A DNA stretch of 15,666 nucleotides from an uncultured Petrimonas sp. (GCA_934621705.1 CAKTUP010000037.1:1-15666), one strand, 5' to 3'; shown: positions 1-6,073, counted from the stretch's first letter. Notes: generated from the letters alone by a model not told the origin. Translations and numbers: made by a program.

Positions 1-77
1 CGGAACAACATGAACGTCGCTTTTTTACACTTCGAAATTAAAAATTTTGTTACAGAGTGGGTTTAATAGCTGTTTTA

Positions 78-108
78 TTTGTAATTTCGTTCTCTCAATC
101 TATTTTTG
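78..108 (+). promoter_or_regulatory. Bacteroidetes-type promoter of the relA/spoT gene
   Basis: A TTTG at 78-81 lies 19 nt upstream of TATTTTTG at 101-108, matching the Bacteroidetes primary-sigma pattern (TTTG, about 19-21 nt, TAnnTTTG). Transcription would begin near 114-116, leaving a leader of only about a dozen bases before the ATG at 127, which has no Shine-Dalgarno sequence. The boxes are seen directly; activity is inferred. Confidence 0.75.
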
Positions 109-126
109 TAGCGTATTGGCAAAATT

Positions 127-2403
127 ATGAGCGAAGAAGAAAAACTGGCAGCTGAAGAACGAATGATCGACGAGGAGTTTCAGGCGCTCCTCAACGATTA
201 TTTAAACTCGAACCACCGGCGTAAAGTGGAGGTCATTACCAAGGCATTCAACATGGCAAGAGAAGCCCACAAAGGCGCGCGGCGGCGCTCGGGCGAGCCG
301 TATATTATGCATCCGCTGGCAGTTGCGCGTATTGTTTCCAAAGAAATGGGGCTGGGTTCCACATCGATATCGGCTGCGCTGCTGCACGATGTGGTGGAAG
401 ATACCGATTACACGGTGGATGATCTTAAAGTGCTTTTCGGCGATAAGATCGCACAGATTGTTGACGGACTGACCAAGATTTCACACGGCATGTTTGGCGA
501 GAATGTATCGGCACAAGCAGAAAACTTTCGCAAACTGCTGCTGACGATGTCCGAAGACATTCGCGTAATCCTGATAAAAATTGCCGACCGTTTGCACAAT
601 ATGCGCACATTGTCGTCGATGACACCTGCCAAGCAATTCAAGATCACTGGCGAAACCATGTATATTTACGCGCCGCTGGCGCATCGATTGGGACTTTTTG
701 CCATAAAAACCGAACTCGAAGAACTTTGTTTCAAATACGAACATCCCGAGGCGTATGCCGAACTTGCCCAAAAGGTGGAAATGTCGTCTCAGGAACGGTA
801 CGAAATTTACGAAAGTTTCGCCGAGCCTGTTGTTAAAGAGCTTGACAAGATGAATATGGAGTACGAAATGCGTGCCCGTGTTAAATCGCTTTACTCCATC
901 TGGAAAAAAATGCAGGCAAAAAGCATCGATTTCAACGAAGTTTACGACCTCTTTGCCGTGCGAATCATCTTTGAGATATATCCCGGAATGGACGAGAAAA
1001 AGCAATGCTGGGACATTTATTCCGCCATCACCGATATTTACAAACTTCGCCCCGACCGTATCCGCGACTGGGTAAGTCACCCGAAAGCCAATGGTTATCA
1101 AGCGCTTCACCTCACGGTGATGGGACCGGACGGGAAATGGATCGAAATCCAGATCCGCAGCCGCAGGATGGACGATATTGCCGAAAAAGGTTTCGCTGCG
1201 CATTGGAAATACAAGGAAAACCGGATAGAGGAAGACAACGAACTCGAAAAATGGCTCAAAACCGTTCAGGAAGTGCTGGCGAATCCCAATCCAAACGCCA
1301 TCGATTTTCTCGATACCGTGAAAATGAACCTGTTTGCCTCCGAAATATTCGTTTTCACCCCCAAAGGCGAAATTAAAACACTTCCGCTTGGCGCTACCGC
1401 GCTCGATTTCGCCTACAACATCCACACCCGCATCGGCGACCATTGCCTGGGCGCAAAAGTGAATCATACGCTGGTTCCCCTGAGCGAGAAACTGAAGAGC
1501 GGCGATCAGGTGGAGATTTTAACATCGCAATCGCAACAGCCTCAGCGCGAGTGGCTCAATTACGTTACCACCGCCAAAGCACGCACAAAAATTGAAGCAG
1601 CCCTTCGCCGCCAAAGAAGACGGGTTAGCGAACGGGGCCAGAAAATGCTGGAAGAGTTTATGGGCGAAGAACTCGATAATACCCTGTACAATAAAACATT
1701 GAATTACTACAAAACCGAAAGAAGGGAAGACCTGCATTTTGGTATTGGAAGCGGAGAACTGAAACTTCCCGATACGCGGGACAAACTTCTCAAACAAAGG
1801 GAATTTACCGAGCCTAAGCAAGATAATTTGTTCGTTCGCTACATGAAACAGGCGATGAGTGGTTTCAAAAAGTTGCCCGAAGAAATCGCCAAAACTGATG
1901 TGCCCGCTGTTTCGGATGCGGACGCTGTAAAAAACGGCGGTATCGACAAAAAATCGGTGTACAAACTGCAGGAAGTCAACTTTAAGAAAAATTTCATCGT
2001 TGCTTCGTGTTGTAATCCGTTGCCGGGCGACGATGTGTTTGGATTTATCACCGATAAAGAAGAAGTTGAGGTGCACAAGCGTTCGTGCGAAACGGGAATA
2101 AAACTCAAATCGAGTTTCGGAGAAAGAATTTTGGCGGTGGAGTGGGGCGACTACAAGCAATATTCGTTCCTCTCGGCCATCGTTTTCACGGGAATAGACA
2201 GGCTGGGTATTCTGAATACCATTCTCTCCAAACTATCGGAGGGTATTGTGGTGAACATTAAAAGCGTGAATGTTTCGTCGAAGGACGGTATTTTCGAAGG
2301 CGTTATTCATGTCCATGTCCATAGCGTGGAAGACGTAAACATTTTAAGCTCCAAAATAGCAAAAGTGGACGGCGTTACCACCGTCCACAGAGCTTTGATT
2401 TAA
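127..2403 (+). CDS. Bifunctional (p)ppGpp synthetase/hydrolase, RelA/SpoT (Rel) family
   Basis: A cytoplasmic stringent-response enzyme: it makes (p)ppGpp from ATP and GTP/GDP and hydrolyses it. The 758 residues show the full long-RSH layout: N-terminal HD hydrolase (H62, then HDVVEDT at 87-93 and RLHN at 155-158, all metal-site residues present); nucleotidyltransferase domain (RVKS at 251-254, D274, then RIRD at 311-314 leading into PKANGYQALH at 319-328); TGS domain at about 405-467; conserved-cysteine region with CCNPLPGDD at 628-636; and a C-terminal ACT domain at about 677-756. The basic RIRD lies where bifunctional Rel/SpoT enzymes have RxKD and where hydrolase-dead RelA has ExDD, so both activities are expected. 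The ATG at 127 sits just behind a canonical promoter; an internal ATG at 163 is less likely. It converges on the gene ending at 2414 with only 10 nt between. The choice between the symbols relA, spoT and rel is a naming matter. Confidence 0.96.
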   Translation: MSEEEKLAAEERMIDEEFQALLNDYLNSNHRRKVEVITKAFNMAREAHKGARRRSGEPYIMHPLAVARIVSKEMGLGSTSISAALLHDVVEDTDYTVDDLKVLFGDKIAQIVDGLTKISHGMFGENVSAQAENFRKLLLTMSEDIRVILIKIADRLHNMRTLSSMTPAKQFKITGETMYIYAPLAHRLGLFAIKTELEELCFKYEHPEAYAELAQKVEMSSQERYEIYESFAEPVVKELDKMNMEYEMRARVKSLYSIWKKMQAKSIDFNEVYDLFAVRIIFEIYPGMDEKKQCWDIYSAITDIYKLRPDRIRDWVSHPKANGYQALHLTVMGPDGKWIEIQIRSRRMDDIAEKGFAAHWKYKENRIEEDNELEKWLKTVQEVLANPNPNAIDFLDTVKMNLFASEIFVFTPKGEIKTLPLGATALDFAYNIHTRIGDHCLGAKVNHTLVPLSEKLKSGDQVEILTSQSQQPQREWLNYVTTAKARTKIEAALRRQRRRVSERGQKMLEEFMGEELDNTLYNKTLNYYKTERREDLHFGIGSGELKLPDTRDKLLKQREFTEPKQDNLFVRYMKQAMSGFKKLPEEIAKTDVPAVSDADAVKNGGIDKKSVYKLQEVNFKKNFIVASCCNPLPGDDVFGFITDKEEVEVHKRSCETGIKLKSSFGERILAVEWGDYKQYSFLSAIVFTGIDRLGILNTILSKLSEGIVVNIKSVNVSSKDGIFEGVIHVHVHSVEDVNILSSKIAKVDGVTTVHRALI
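2346..2395 (+). terminator. Extended hairpin at the 3' end of the rel gene, possible terminator
   Basis: Within the last codons of rel, GTGGACGG (2365-2372) and CCGTCCAC (2381-2388) form a perfect 8-bp GC-rich stem with an 8-nt loop. An outer pair, AAGCTC (2346-2351) with GAGCTT (2390-2395), can stack around it. No long T-run follows directly, only a T/A-rich stretch after the stop. Because the gene convergent on the other strand starts its stop codon 10 nt away, a structure inside the coding region could serve as the terminator. The stem may also be a coincidence of coding sequence. Confidence 0.35.
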
Positions 2404-2413
2404 ATTATAAGTC

Positions 2414-2797
2414 TTATTTCTTTCGCTTGCCGCCTCCAAACAACCTGCCGGTAATTTTTTTAGCCGCAAAGGCAAGAATGGTTGGCTTGGCCACTTTCCA
2501 GGCAAATCCTCCGATAAGAGGCAGGTTAGACAGCGCCAGATTCAACCACGGATTACCCGGCCGTTTTGTTTTGAAAGGCACAACAGACGAAGATGAGCCG
2601 TAAGACAAATTATCCATCGTCTCACTAAACTTGTTCTTAATGCTTGATGTTACACCTTTGGTGAGCATTGAACCCCAATTATCTGCCAGATACTGAATTT
2701 GATAAGATAATCGCTGGCCTGAGATTGCACGTTCTTCGCGCAATTTCTTTTTTTCTAAATGCAGTTCGTCGAGCGGAGTAAGTTTGTAACTTTTCAT
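2414..2797 (-). CDS. Hypothetical protein, last gene of the YtxH/holin-like operon
   Basis: A 127-residue basic protein of no family I can name. Residues 1-40 are charged and probably helical (LTPLDELHLEKKKLREER at 6-23). The middle contains a serine patch (GSSSSVV at 67-73). A moderately hydrophobic stretch at about 84-112 (NPWLNLALSNLPLIGGFAW) could contact a membrane, and the tail is strongly basic (GGGKRKK). Its ATG (2795-2797) overlaps the TGA of the upstream holin-like gene by one base, giving TGATG, so the two are almost surely translationally coupled. The link to two small membrane-associated proteins suggests an envelope role, which is inference from context. Similar proteins next to holin-superfamily-III genes are expected only in Bacteroidetes. 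Confidence 0.8.
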   Translation of the reverse strand: MKSYKLTPLDELHLEKKKLREERAISGQRLSYQIQYLADNWGSMLTKGVTSSIKNKFSETMDNLSYGSSSSVVPFKTKRPGNPWLNLALSNLPLIGGFAWKVAKPTILAFAAKKITGRLFGGGKRKK

Positions 2798-3177
2798 CAG
2801 TTTTTAGTTGTATATTTTACCTCTTCGTCTTCCTTACGCAGCAGGAAGCTGATTACAGAATTAATTATCGAGTTCTTTAGCGGTTTTTTTACCAACAACA
2901 AAACCAGGGTAATGACAATGGAACCTAAAGTTACAACGCCAAAACCTTTCCAGTTACTGCCAAAAACGTCTCCTAAATAAAATCCGAGAGTAAGAAGCCC
3001 CAACGCCAATATCATAAAAATTAAACCTGCCAGAAATAAGGAAAAGGCAGTTGTGGCCGTTCCCTTACTTACTTTTTCGAAAGTTTCGAGTCTTACGATC
3101 TCAATGGTGTTTGTTACATAATTTGTAACATCGCTTTTAATCTCTTCAAATAAACCGGTAACCGTTTTGTCCTCCAT
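2797..3177 (-). CDS. Holin-superfamily-III-like small membrane protein (phage holin family type)
   Basis: A 126-residue inner-membrane protein with a charged amphipathic N-terminus (EEIKSDVTNYVTNTIEIVRLE, about 11-31), two transmembrane segments at about 43-70 and 76-97, and a charged C-terminal tail. This is the layout of the chromosomal 'phage holin family'/Actinobacterial Holin-X group (PF07332 type), which is widespread in non-phage contexts and usually neighbours YtxH and DUF883-like proteins. No endolysin or phage gene lies nearby, so lysis is not implied; a role in membrane or envelope stress is more plausible but unproven. It is coupled by TGATG to the 127-residue gene downstream, and lies 83 nt after ytxH. 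ATG at 3175-3177 is the natural start. Confidence 0.8.
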   Translation of the reverse strand: MEDKTVTGLFEEIKSDVTNYVTNTIEIVRLETFEKVSKGTATTAFSLFLAGLIFMILALGLLTLGFYLGDVFGSNWKGFGVVTLGSIVITLVLLLVKKPLKNSIINSVISFLLRKEDEEVKYTTKN

Positions 3178-3224
3178 CGAAGTTTGCTTTTAATGAATAG
3201 TGATAAATAACCTACACAAATAAG

Positions 3225-3252
3225 CTCTACGCTCAATGCTCAACGCCCAACA
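3225..3252. repeat. Degenerate 7-nt tandem repeat (four copies) between the ytxH-like and holin-like genes
   Basis: On the + strand the units read CTCTACG, CTCAATG, CTCAACG, CCCAACA, exactly 4 x 7 nt, with a partial CT following. The repeat lies in the 83-nt spacer of the operon. Directly beside it, AACACT (3249-3254) and AGTGTT (3263-3268) form an inverted repeat spanning the ytxH stop codon. No T-run is present, so it is not a standard intrinsic terminator on either strand. Confidence 0.6.
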
Positions 3253-3260
3253 CTGTTTGC

Positions 3261-3503
3261 TTAGTGTTTAGCCAATTCTTTTTTTGCAATTTCAGCGATA
3301 TCGTCGATGTCTTCTTTCAAATCGTTCACTTCGCTTTTTCCTTTGTAGATAGCCGATTTTACGTTGGCGCGAACTTTGTCGGCAAACGCGTTAGCCTGAT
3401 CAAGCCACTCTTCTTTTCTGTCGCTTCCCATAATGTAACCTACGGCGGCTCCGAGAGCAACACCAATTCCTAATCCCAGTAATAATTTAGCTTCTGATTT
3501 CAT
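3261..3503 (-). CDS. YtxH-domain-containing small protein
   Basis: An 80-residue protein. Residues 6-26 form a glycine-rich single transmembrane helix (LLLGLGIGVALGAAVGYIMG) followed by SDRKEEW, then a charged helix to the end containing ADKVRANVKSAI and ending in KKELAKH. This is the classic YtxH (PF12732) pattern: a short membrane anchor with a GSDRGEE-like turn and a cytoplasmic amphipathic helix. YtxH proteins are general-stress-associated in Firmicutes; their molecular role is not known. It is the first gene of a three-gene operon with the holin-like gene and the 127-residue gene. I see no clear TAnnTTTG promoter upstream, so a different sigma factor or a degenerate promoter may be used. 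Confidence 0.85.
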   Translation of the reverse strand: MKSEAKLLLGLGIGVALGAAVGYIMGSDRKEEWLDQANAFADKVRANVKSAIYKGKSEVNDLKEDIDDIAEIAKKELAKH

Positions 3504-3726
3504 AATAATTTTTTTTAATTGTTAATAGTCTGTTTGTTTTTTGAAATGTTGTTTTCAACGTTGTCTATTAATAAAACGTTTTTTTTTTGAAAATGTTTAG
3601 TGGTTGTTAAAAAAGTTCGGTTTAAATCATCTAACTTCGTTTTCTATCCTGTTATTCAGTCGTTTTTAAAGATATTTGTATTACTTGAATTATTGCTTTC
3701 TGAATCTTTTTTGAAATAAAAGATGG
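3504..3726. other. AT-rich divergent intergenic region with small palindromes
   Basis: This stretch separates the ytxH operon from the toxin-antitoxin pair. Close to ytxH it has TTGAAA/TTTCAA (3541-3546, 3553-3558; 6-nt loop), the 8-nt palindrome CAACGTTG (3557-3564), and AAAACGTTTT just after it. These could be operator sites for the ytxH operon. I could not find a convincing Bacteroidetes promoter on the minus strand, and no coding sequence or RNA gene can be supported here. Confidence 0.4.
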
Positions 3727-3761
3727 AAAGTTTCTATATATTAGAACTTTTATTATCTTTG
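3727..3761 (+). promoter_or_regulatory. Promoter of the toxin-antitoxin operon with embedded inverted repeat (candidate operator)
   Basis: TATCTTTG at 3754-3761 is a perfect TAnnTTTG box. TTTC at 3731-3734 sits 19 nt upstream as a near match to the -33 TTTG. An inverted repeat, AAAGTT-t-CTA (3727-3736) and TAG-AACTTT (3742-3750) around TATAT, covers the -33 box and spacer. A site in that position is what an autorepressing HigA-type antitoxin would bind. The boxes and repeat are seen; the regulator is inferred. Confidence 0.6.
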
Positions 3762-3784
3762 TGTCGTTTAATATTACGTAAAGA

Positions 3785-4138
3785 ATGAAGCCGAAATTTA
3801 ACGTTATATTGCTTGGTGAAGTTTGGGATTTGCTTGATATACTGGATGAAAAGCCAAAAGAAAAGATTTTTTACAACATCGACAAAGCAAAATACGCCAA
3901 TGATCCGGAATTGTTCAAGAAATTGGATGAGGTTATTTGGGAATTCAGAACAAAGTACCAAAAAACATATTACCGATTATTGGCTTTTTGGGATAAAACA
4001 GACAATGTTAATACGTTAGTCGTTGCCACGCATGGGATAATAAAAAAAACGGATAAAATTTCTAAAGCCGAAATTGAAAAAGCGAAAATAATCAGGAAAC
4101 AGTATTTTGAACGGAAAAATAATGACAACTATGAATAA
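3785..4138 (+). CDS. RelE/HigB-type toxin (type II toxin-antitoxin, Gp49-like)
   Basis: A 117-residue basic protein of the RelE/HigB superfamily, phage Gp49-like branch (PF05973 type), expected to be a ribosome-dependent mRNA interferase. Family features are in order: a helical N-terminal half, KKLDEVIWEFR at 45-55, YYRLLAFWD at 62-70 (strand with the conserved arginine R64), then the strand LVVATHGIIKKTDK at 78-91 and the terminal EIEKAKIIRKQYF helix at 96-108. The HGxxKKT...EIxxA signature is diagnostic of HigB-like toxins. Length is typical. The toxin gene precedes and overlaps the antitoxin gene, as in higBA loci and opposite to relBE. No inactivating change is visible. The exact subfamily and target are not proven. 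Confidence 0.88.
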   Translation: MKPKFNVILLGEVWDLLDILDEKPKEKIFYNIDKAKYANDPELFKKLDEVIWEFRTKYQKTYYRLLAFWDKTDNVNTLVVATHGIIKKTDKISKAEIEKAKIIRKQYFERKNNDNYE

Positions 4139-4454
4139 TAAATTAAGAATATATACCTTAGATGAAGCGAAGGACAAGCATTTGGGAAAAATCGGTACGA
4201 ATAACCGCGACCGATATGAACACGAATTGCGCCTCGATCTATTAGGAGAGATGATTAAAGAAGCTCGTAAAGAGAGAAAATTAACTCAATCTCAATTGGG
4301 AGAAATGATCGGGGTGCAAAAGTCACAAATTTCTCGCATAGAAAATAATGCAAAAAACGTAACAATTGAAACAATTTTACGTGTTTTCAGAGCTTTAAAA
4401 GCCAAAGTAAACTTCAACGTTGAATTGTTGGACGAAGAATTTAAAATAGCGTGA
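4122..4454 (+). CDS. HigA-type antitoxin, XRE-family HTH protein
   Basis: A 110-residue protein with a C-terminal Cro/C1-type helix-turn-helix at about 44-98: KEARKERKLTQSQLGEMIG, then VQKSQISRIEN (recognition helix), then IETILRVFRALKAKV. It neutralises the upstream toxin and probably represses its own promoter. The N-terminal 40 residues (YTLDEAKDKHLG, DRYEHELR) are the family-typical toxin-contacting segment. I chose the ATG at 4122, which overlaps the toxin reading frame by 17 nt; ATG at 4131 (ATGAATAA overlap) is equally possible, while the in-frame TTG at 4107 is unlikely. The overlap implies translational coupling. The stop codon lies 4 nt before a perfect palindrome that probably terminates the operon. 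Confidence 0.88.
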   Translation: MTTMNNKLRIYTLDEAKDKHLGKIGTNNRDRYEHELRLDLLGEMIKEARKERKLTQSQLGEMIGVQKSQISRIENNAKNVTIETILRVFRALKAKVNFNVELLDEEFKIA

Positions 4455-4458
4455 TACA

Positions 4459-4489
4459 ACTTTGTCAAAGTTTTAAACTTTGACAAAGT
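4459..4489. terminator. Perfect 31-nt palindrome, bidirectional terminator between higA-type gene and miaB
   Basis: Two perfect 15-nt arms, ACTTTGTCAAAGTTT and AAACTTTGACAAAGT, flank a single T. In RNA it would fold to a stem of about 13-14 bp. It lies 4 nt after the antitoxin stop on +. On - the first arm is the last codons of miaB (FVKV) including its TAA. It lacks a strong T-tract on either side, so termination is inferred from its convergent position. Its core, AAAGTT...AACTTT, repeats the arms of the inverted repeat at 3727-3750. Confidence 0.6.
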
Positions 4490-5840
4490 GATCCACCGAT
4501 TCCCCAAACAACGTTGCTGCCGTAAATCCCGTGATTTTTACTTTCACGAATTGTCCGATGCGGTGATTTTTCTTATCGAAGATTACCACCTTGTTTTGTT
4601 CGGTTCTTCCGAAAAGCTGTTCGCGTGAGCGTTTGGAGAAACCTTCCACCAGCACTTCAAATTCTTTTCCAACATCCTGCTCGTTGCTTTTTTGCGATAG
4701 TTCGAGCTGAAGGTCGATGATCTCCTGCAAACGGCGGCCTTTTACTTCTTCGGGAACATCGTCTTCCATTTTTTTCGCGGCGTACGTTCCAGGACGTTCG
4801 GAGTACTTAAACATAAATGCCGAATCGAAACCCGCTTCGCGCATCAGCGAAAGCGTTTCCTGATGGTCTTTTTCGGTTTCACTGTGAAATCCGCACATAA
4901 TATCGGTTGACAATCCGCAACCGGGAATGATACGTTTGATGGCGGCAATACGCTCCAGATACCATGCGCGGTCGTATCGGCGGTTCATCAGCTTAAGCAT
5001 ACGAGAGCTTCCCGATTGTACCGGCAAGTGAATATAATTGCACAAATTCCTGTATTTGGCAATGGTTTCCAGCGTTTTATCGTTCATATCCCACGGGTGC
5101 GACGTGGTAAAGCGGATGCGCATATTGGGCGCTTCTTCGGCAACCATGGCCAACAGATCGGGGAAGTCTATAACCTTTTCACCATCCACAAACTTATACG
5201 AATTTACGTTTTGTCCCAGCAAAGTAGCTTCGCGATAGCCTTTCTCACGCAGGTCGCGAATTTCGTTGAGAATGCTTTCCGGTTCACGGCTGCGTTCGCG
5301 TCCGCGTGTGAAAGGAACGATGCAATAGTGACAGAACTTGTCGCATCCGCGGGTGATGGAAACAAATCCCGAAATATTTACTCCACCCATTTTCAGCGGA
5401 ATCACGTCTTTGTAGGTTTCGGTTTTGGAAAGTTCCACGTTAATGGCTTTTTCTCCTTTTTCGGCTGCGCCCATCAGGTTGGGCAAGTCGAGATAAGCGT
5501 CGGGACCGATTACCAGGTCGGCATGATGATTATCAATCAATTCCTCTTTCACACGCTCGGCCATACACCCGAGAACGCCGATAATGAGATCGCCTTTCTT
5601 TTTCTTTTTCAACGAATTAAAATAATCAAGCCGTTGAATGACACGCTGTTCGGCGTTCTCTCTTATGGAACAGGTGTTTACGAAAATAGCATCGGCAGCT
5701 TTGTCGTCTTCGGTAATGGAATAACCGTCCATTTCCATTATCGCCGCCACCACTTCAGAGTCGGCCACGTTCATCTGACAGCCGTACGTTTCGATAAATA
5801 ATTTCTTGTCTTTTTGGATATTTGTTATTTCTGAGTTCAT
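4473..5840 (-). CDS. miaB: tRNA-2-methylthio-N6-dimethylallyladenosine synthase MiaB
   Basis: A radical-SAM methylthiotransferase that converts i6A37 to ms2i6A37 in tRNAs reading UNN codons. The 455 residues show the three MiaB domains. The UPF0004 domain carries C21 (ETYGCQMN), C57 (NTCSIR) and C92 (GCMAER) for the auxiliary [4Fe-4S] cluster. The radical SAM domain carries CDKFCHYC at 166-173 for the SAM cluster, followed by PFTRGRERSR. The C-terminal TRAM domain spans about 391-452 and ends GQFVKVKITGFT...LFGESV. NTCSIRENAE and RGRERSR favour MiaB over RimO or MtaB. All six cluster cysteines are present and the length is normal. It is probably monocistronic, and its 3' end forms one arm of the palindrome at 4459-4489. 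I found no convincing TAnnTTTG box upstream. Confidence 0.96.
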   Translation of the reverse strand: MNSEITNIQKDKKLFIETYGCQMNVADSEVVAAIMEMDGYSITEDDKAADAIFVNTCSIRENAEQRVIQRLDYFNSLKKKKKGDLIIGVLGCMAERVKEELIDNHHADLVIGPDAYLDLPNLMGAAEKGEKAINVELSKTETYKDVIPLKMGGVNISGFVSITRGCDKFCHYCIVPFTRGRERSREPESILNEIRDLREKGYREATLLGQNVNSYKFVDGEKVIDFPDLLAMVAEEAPNMRIRFTTSHPWDMNDKTLETIAKYRNLCNYIHLPVQSGSSRMLKLMNRRYDRAWYLERIAAIKRIIPGCGLSTDIMCGFHSETEKDHQETLSLMREAGFDSAFMFKYSERPGTYAAKKMEDDVPEEVKGRRLQEIIDLQLELSQKSNEQDVGKEFEVLVEGFSKRSREQLFGRTEQNKVVIFDKKNHRIGQFVKVKITGFTAATLFGESVDHFVKV

Positions 5841-5916
5841 CTTTTTGTCTTATTTGCGCATATTTTTACTAATGTCAAGAATTATTCAACATCTTAGTAT
5901 ATTTTAAACTAAAATA

Positions 5917-5948
5917 TTTGTAGAATCTAAATTCTTGTTTTACTTTTG
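5917..5948 (+). promoter_or_regulatory. Canonical promoter of the candidate small RNA
   Basis: TTTG at 5917-5920, 20 nt spacer, TACTTTTG at 5941-5948: an exact match to the Bacteroidetes consensus at both boxes and one of the best in the window. No reading frame starts behind it before the terminator at 6002-6035, so it appears to drive a short non-coding transcript starting near 5954. Confidence 0.75.
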
Positions 5949-5953
5949 CCACG

Positions 5954-6035
5954 AACGAAAAAATAAAAATTTTTTCATAGTTAAGGTTTTGGTTAAACAA
6001 TCGAGGGGGGCTGTGAAGTTCCCCTCGTTTTTTTA
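5954..6035 (+). ncRNA. Candidate small RNA, about 80 nt, unknown family
   Basis: A short transcript bounded by a perfect promoter upstream and a strong intrinsic terminator. At the 5' end GAAAAAAT (5957-5964) pairs perfectly with ATTTTTTC (5969-5976) around an AAAA loop. A single-stranded linker of about 25 nt (5977-6001, containing GGTTTTGGTTAAAC) follows, then the terminator hairpin. The region has no ATG on the plus strand, so a peptide is unlikely. It lies between miaB (divergent) and the hypothetical gene at 6098, which has its own promoter, so it is not simply that gene's leader. I do not recognise an Rfam family. A 5'-leader attenuator reading into 6098 is the main alternative. Confidence 0.55.
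6002..6035 (+). terminator. Intrinsic terminator of the candidate small RNA
   Basis: CGAGGGG (6002-6008) and CCCCTCG (6021-6027) form a perfect 7-bp GC-rich stem with a 12-nt loop, followed at once by a run of seven T residues. This is a textbook Rho-independent terminator on the + strand. No protein-coding gene on + ends upstream of it within the window since 4454, which is why a small RNA is proposed. Confidence 0.85.
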
Positions 6036-6041
6036 ATAACC

Positions 6042-6073
6042 TTTCCTTAATTCGCAAAAAATGATTACTTTTG
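6042..6073 (+). promoter_or_regulatory. Promoter of the one-TM hypothetical gene
   Basis: TTTC at 6042-6045 is 20 nt upstream of TACTTTTG at 6066-6073. The -7 box is perfect and identical to that of the small RNA just upstream. Transcription would start near 6080, leaving about 18 nt before the ATG at 6098, and ruling out the in-frame TTG at 6071 as a start because it lies inside the promoter. Confidence 0.65.

Noticed and set aside
1..66. Possible 3' end of an upstream gene on +
   Set aside because: Two frames are open from the window edge (ending at 41 and at 66). Frame 3 (ending ERRFFTLRN) has gene-like codons, but a dozen codons cannot be assigned, so it is not listed as a feature.
481..1467. 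328-residue minus-strand open frame inside rel
   Set aside because: It is antisense to the catalytic part of a well-conserved gene; the translation is Phe/His/Val-rich with no domain, a normal shadow of codon bias.
2797..3177. Holin-like protein as sign of a prophage
   Set aside because: No endolysin, capsid, tail, integrase or att-like repeats nearby; this holin superfamily is commonly chromosomal and linked to YtxH.
5016..5801. 261-residue plus-strand open frame inside miaB
   Set aside because: Antisense to conserved MiaB domains; composition is typical of a shadow frame and there is no promoter for it.
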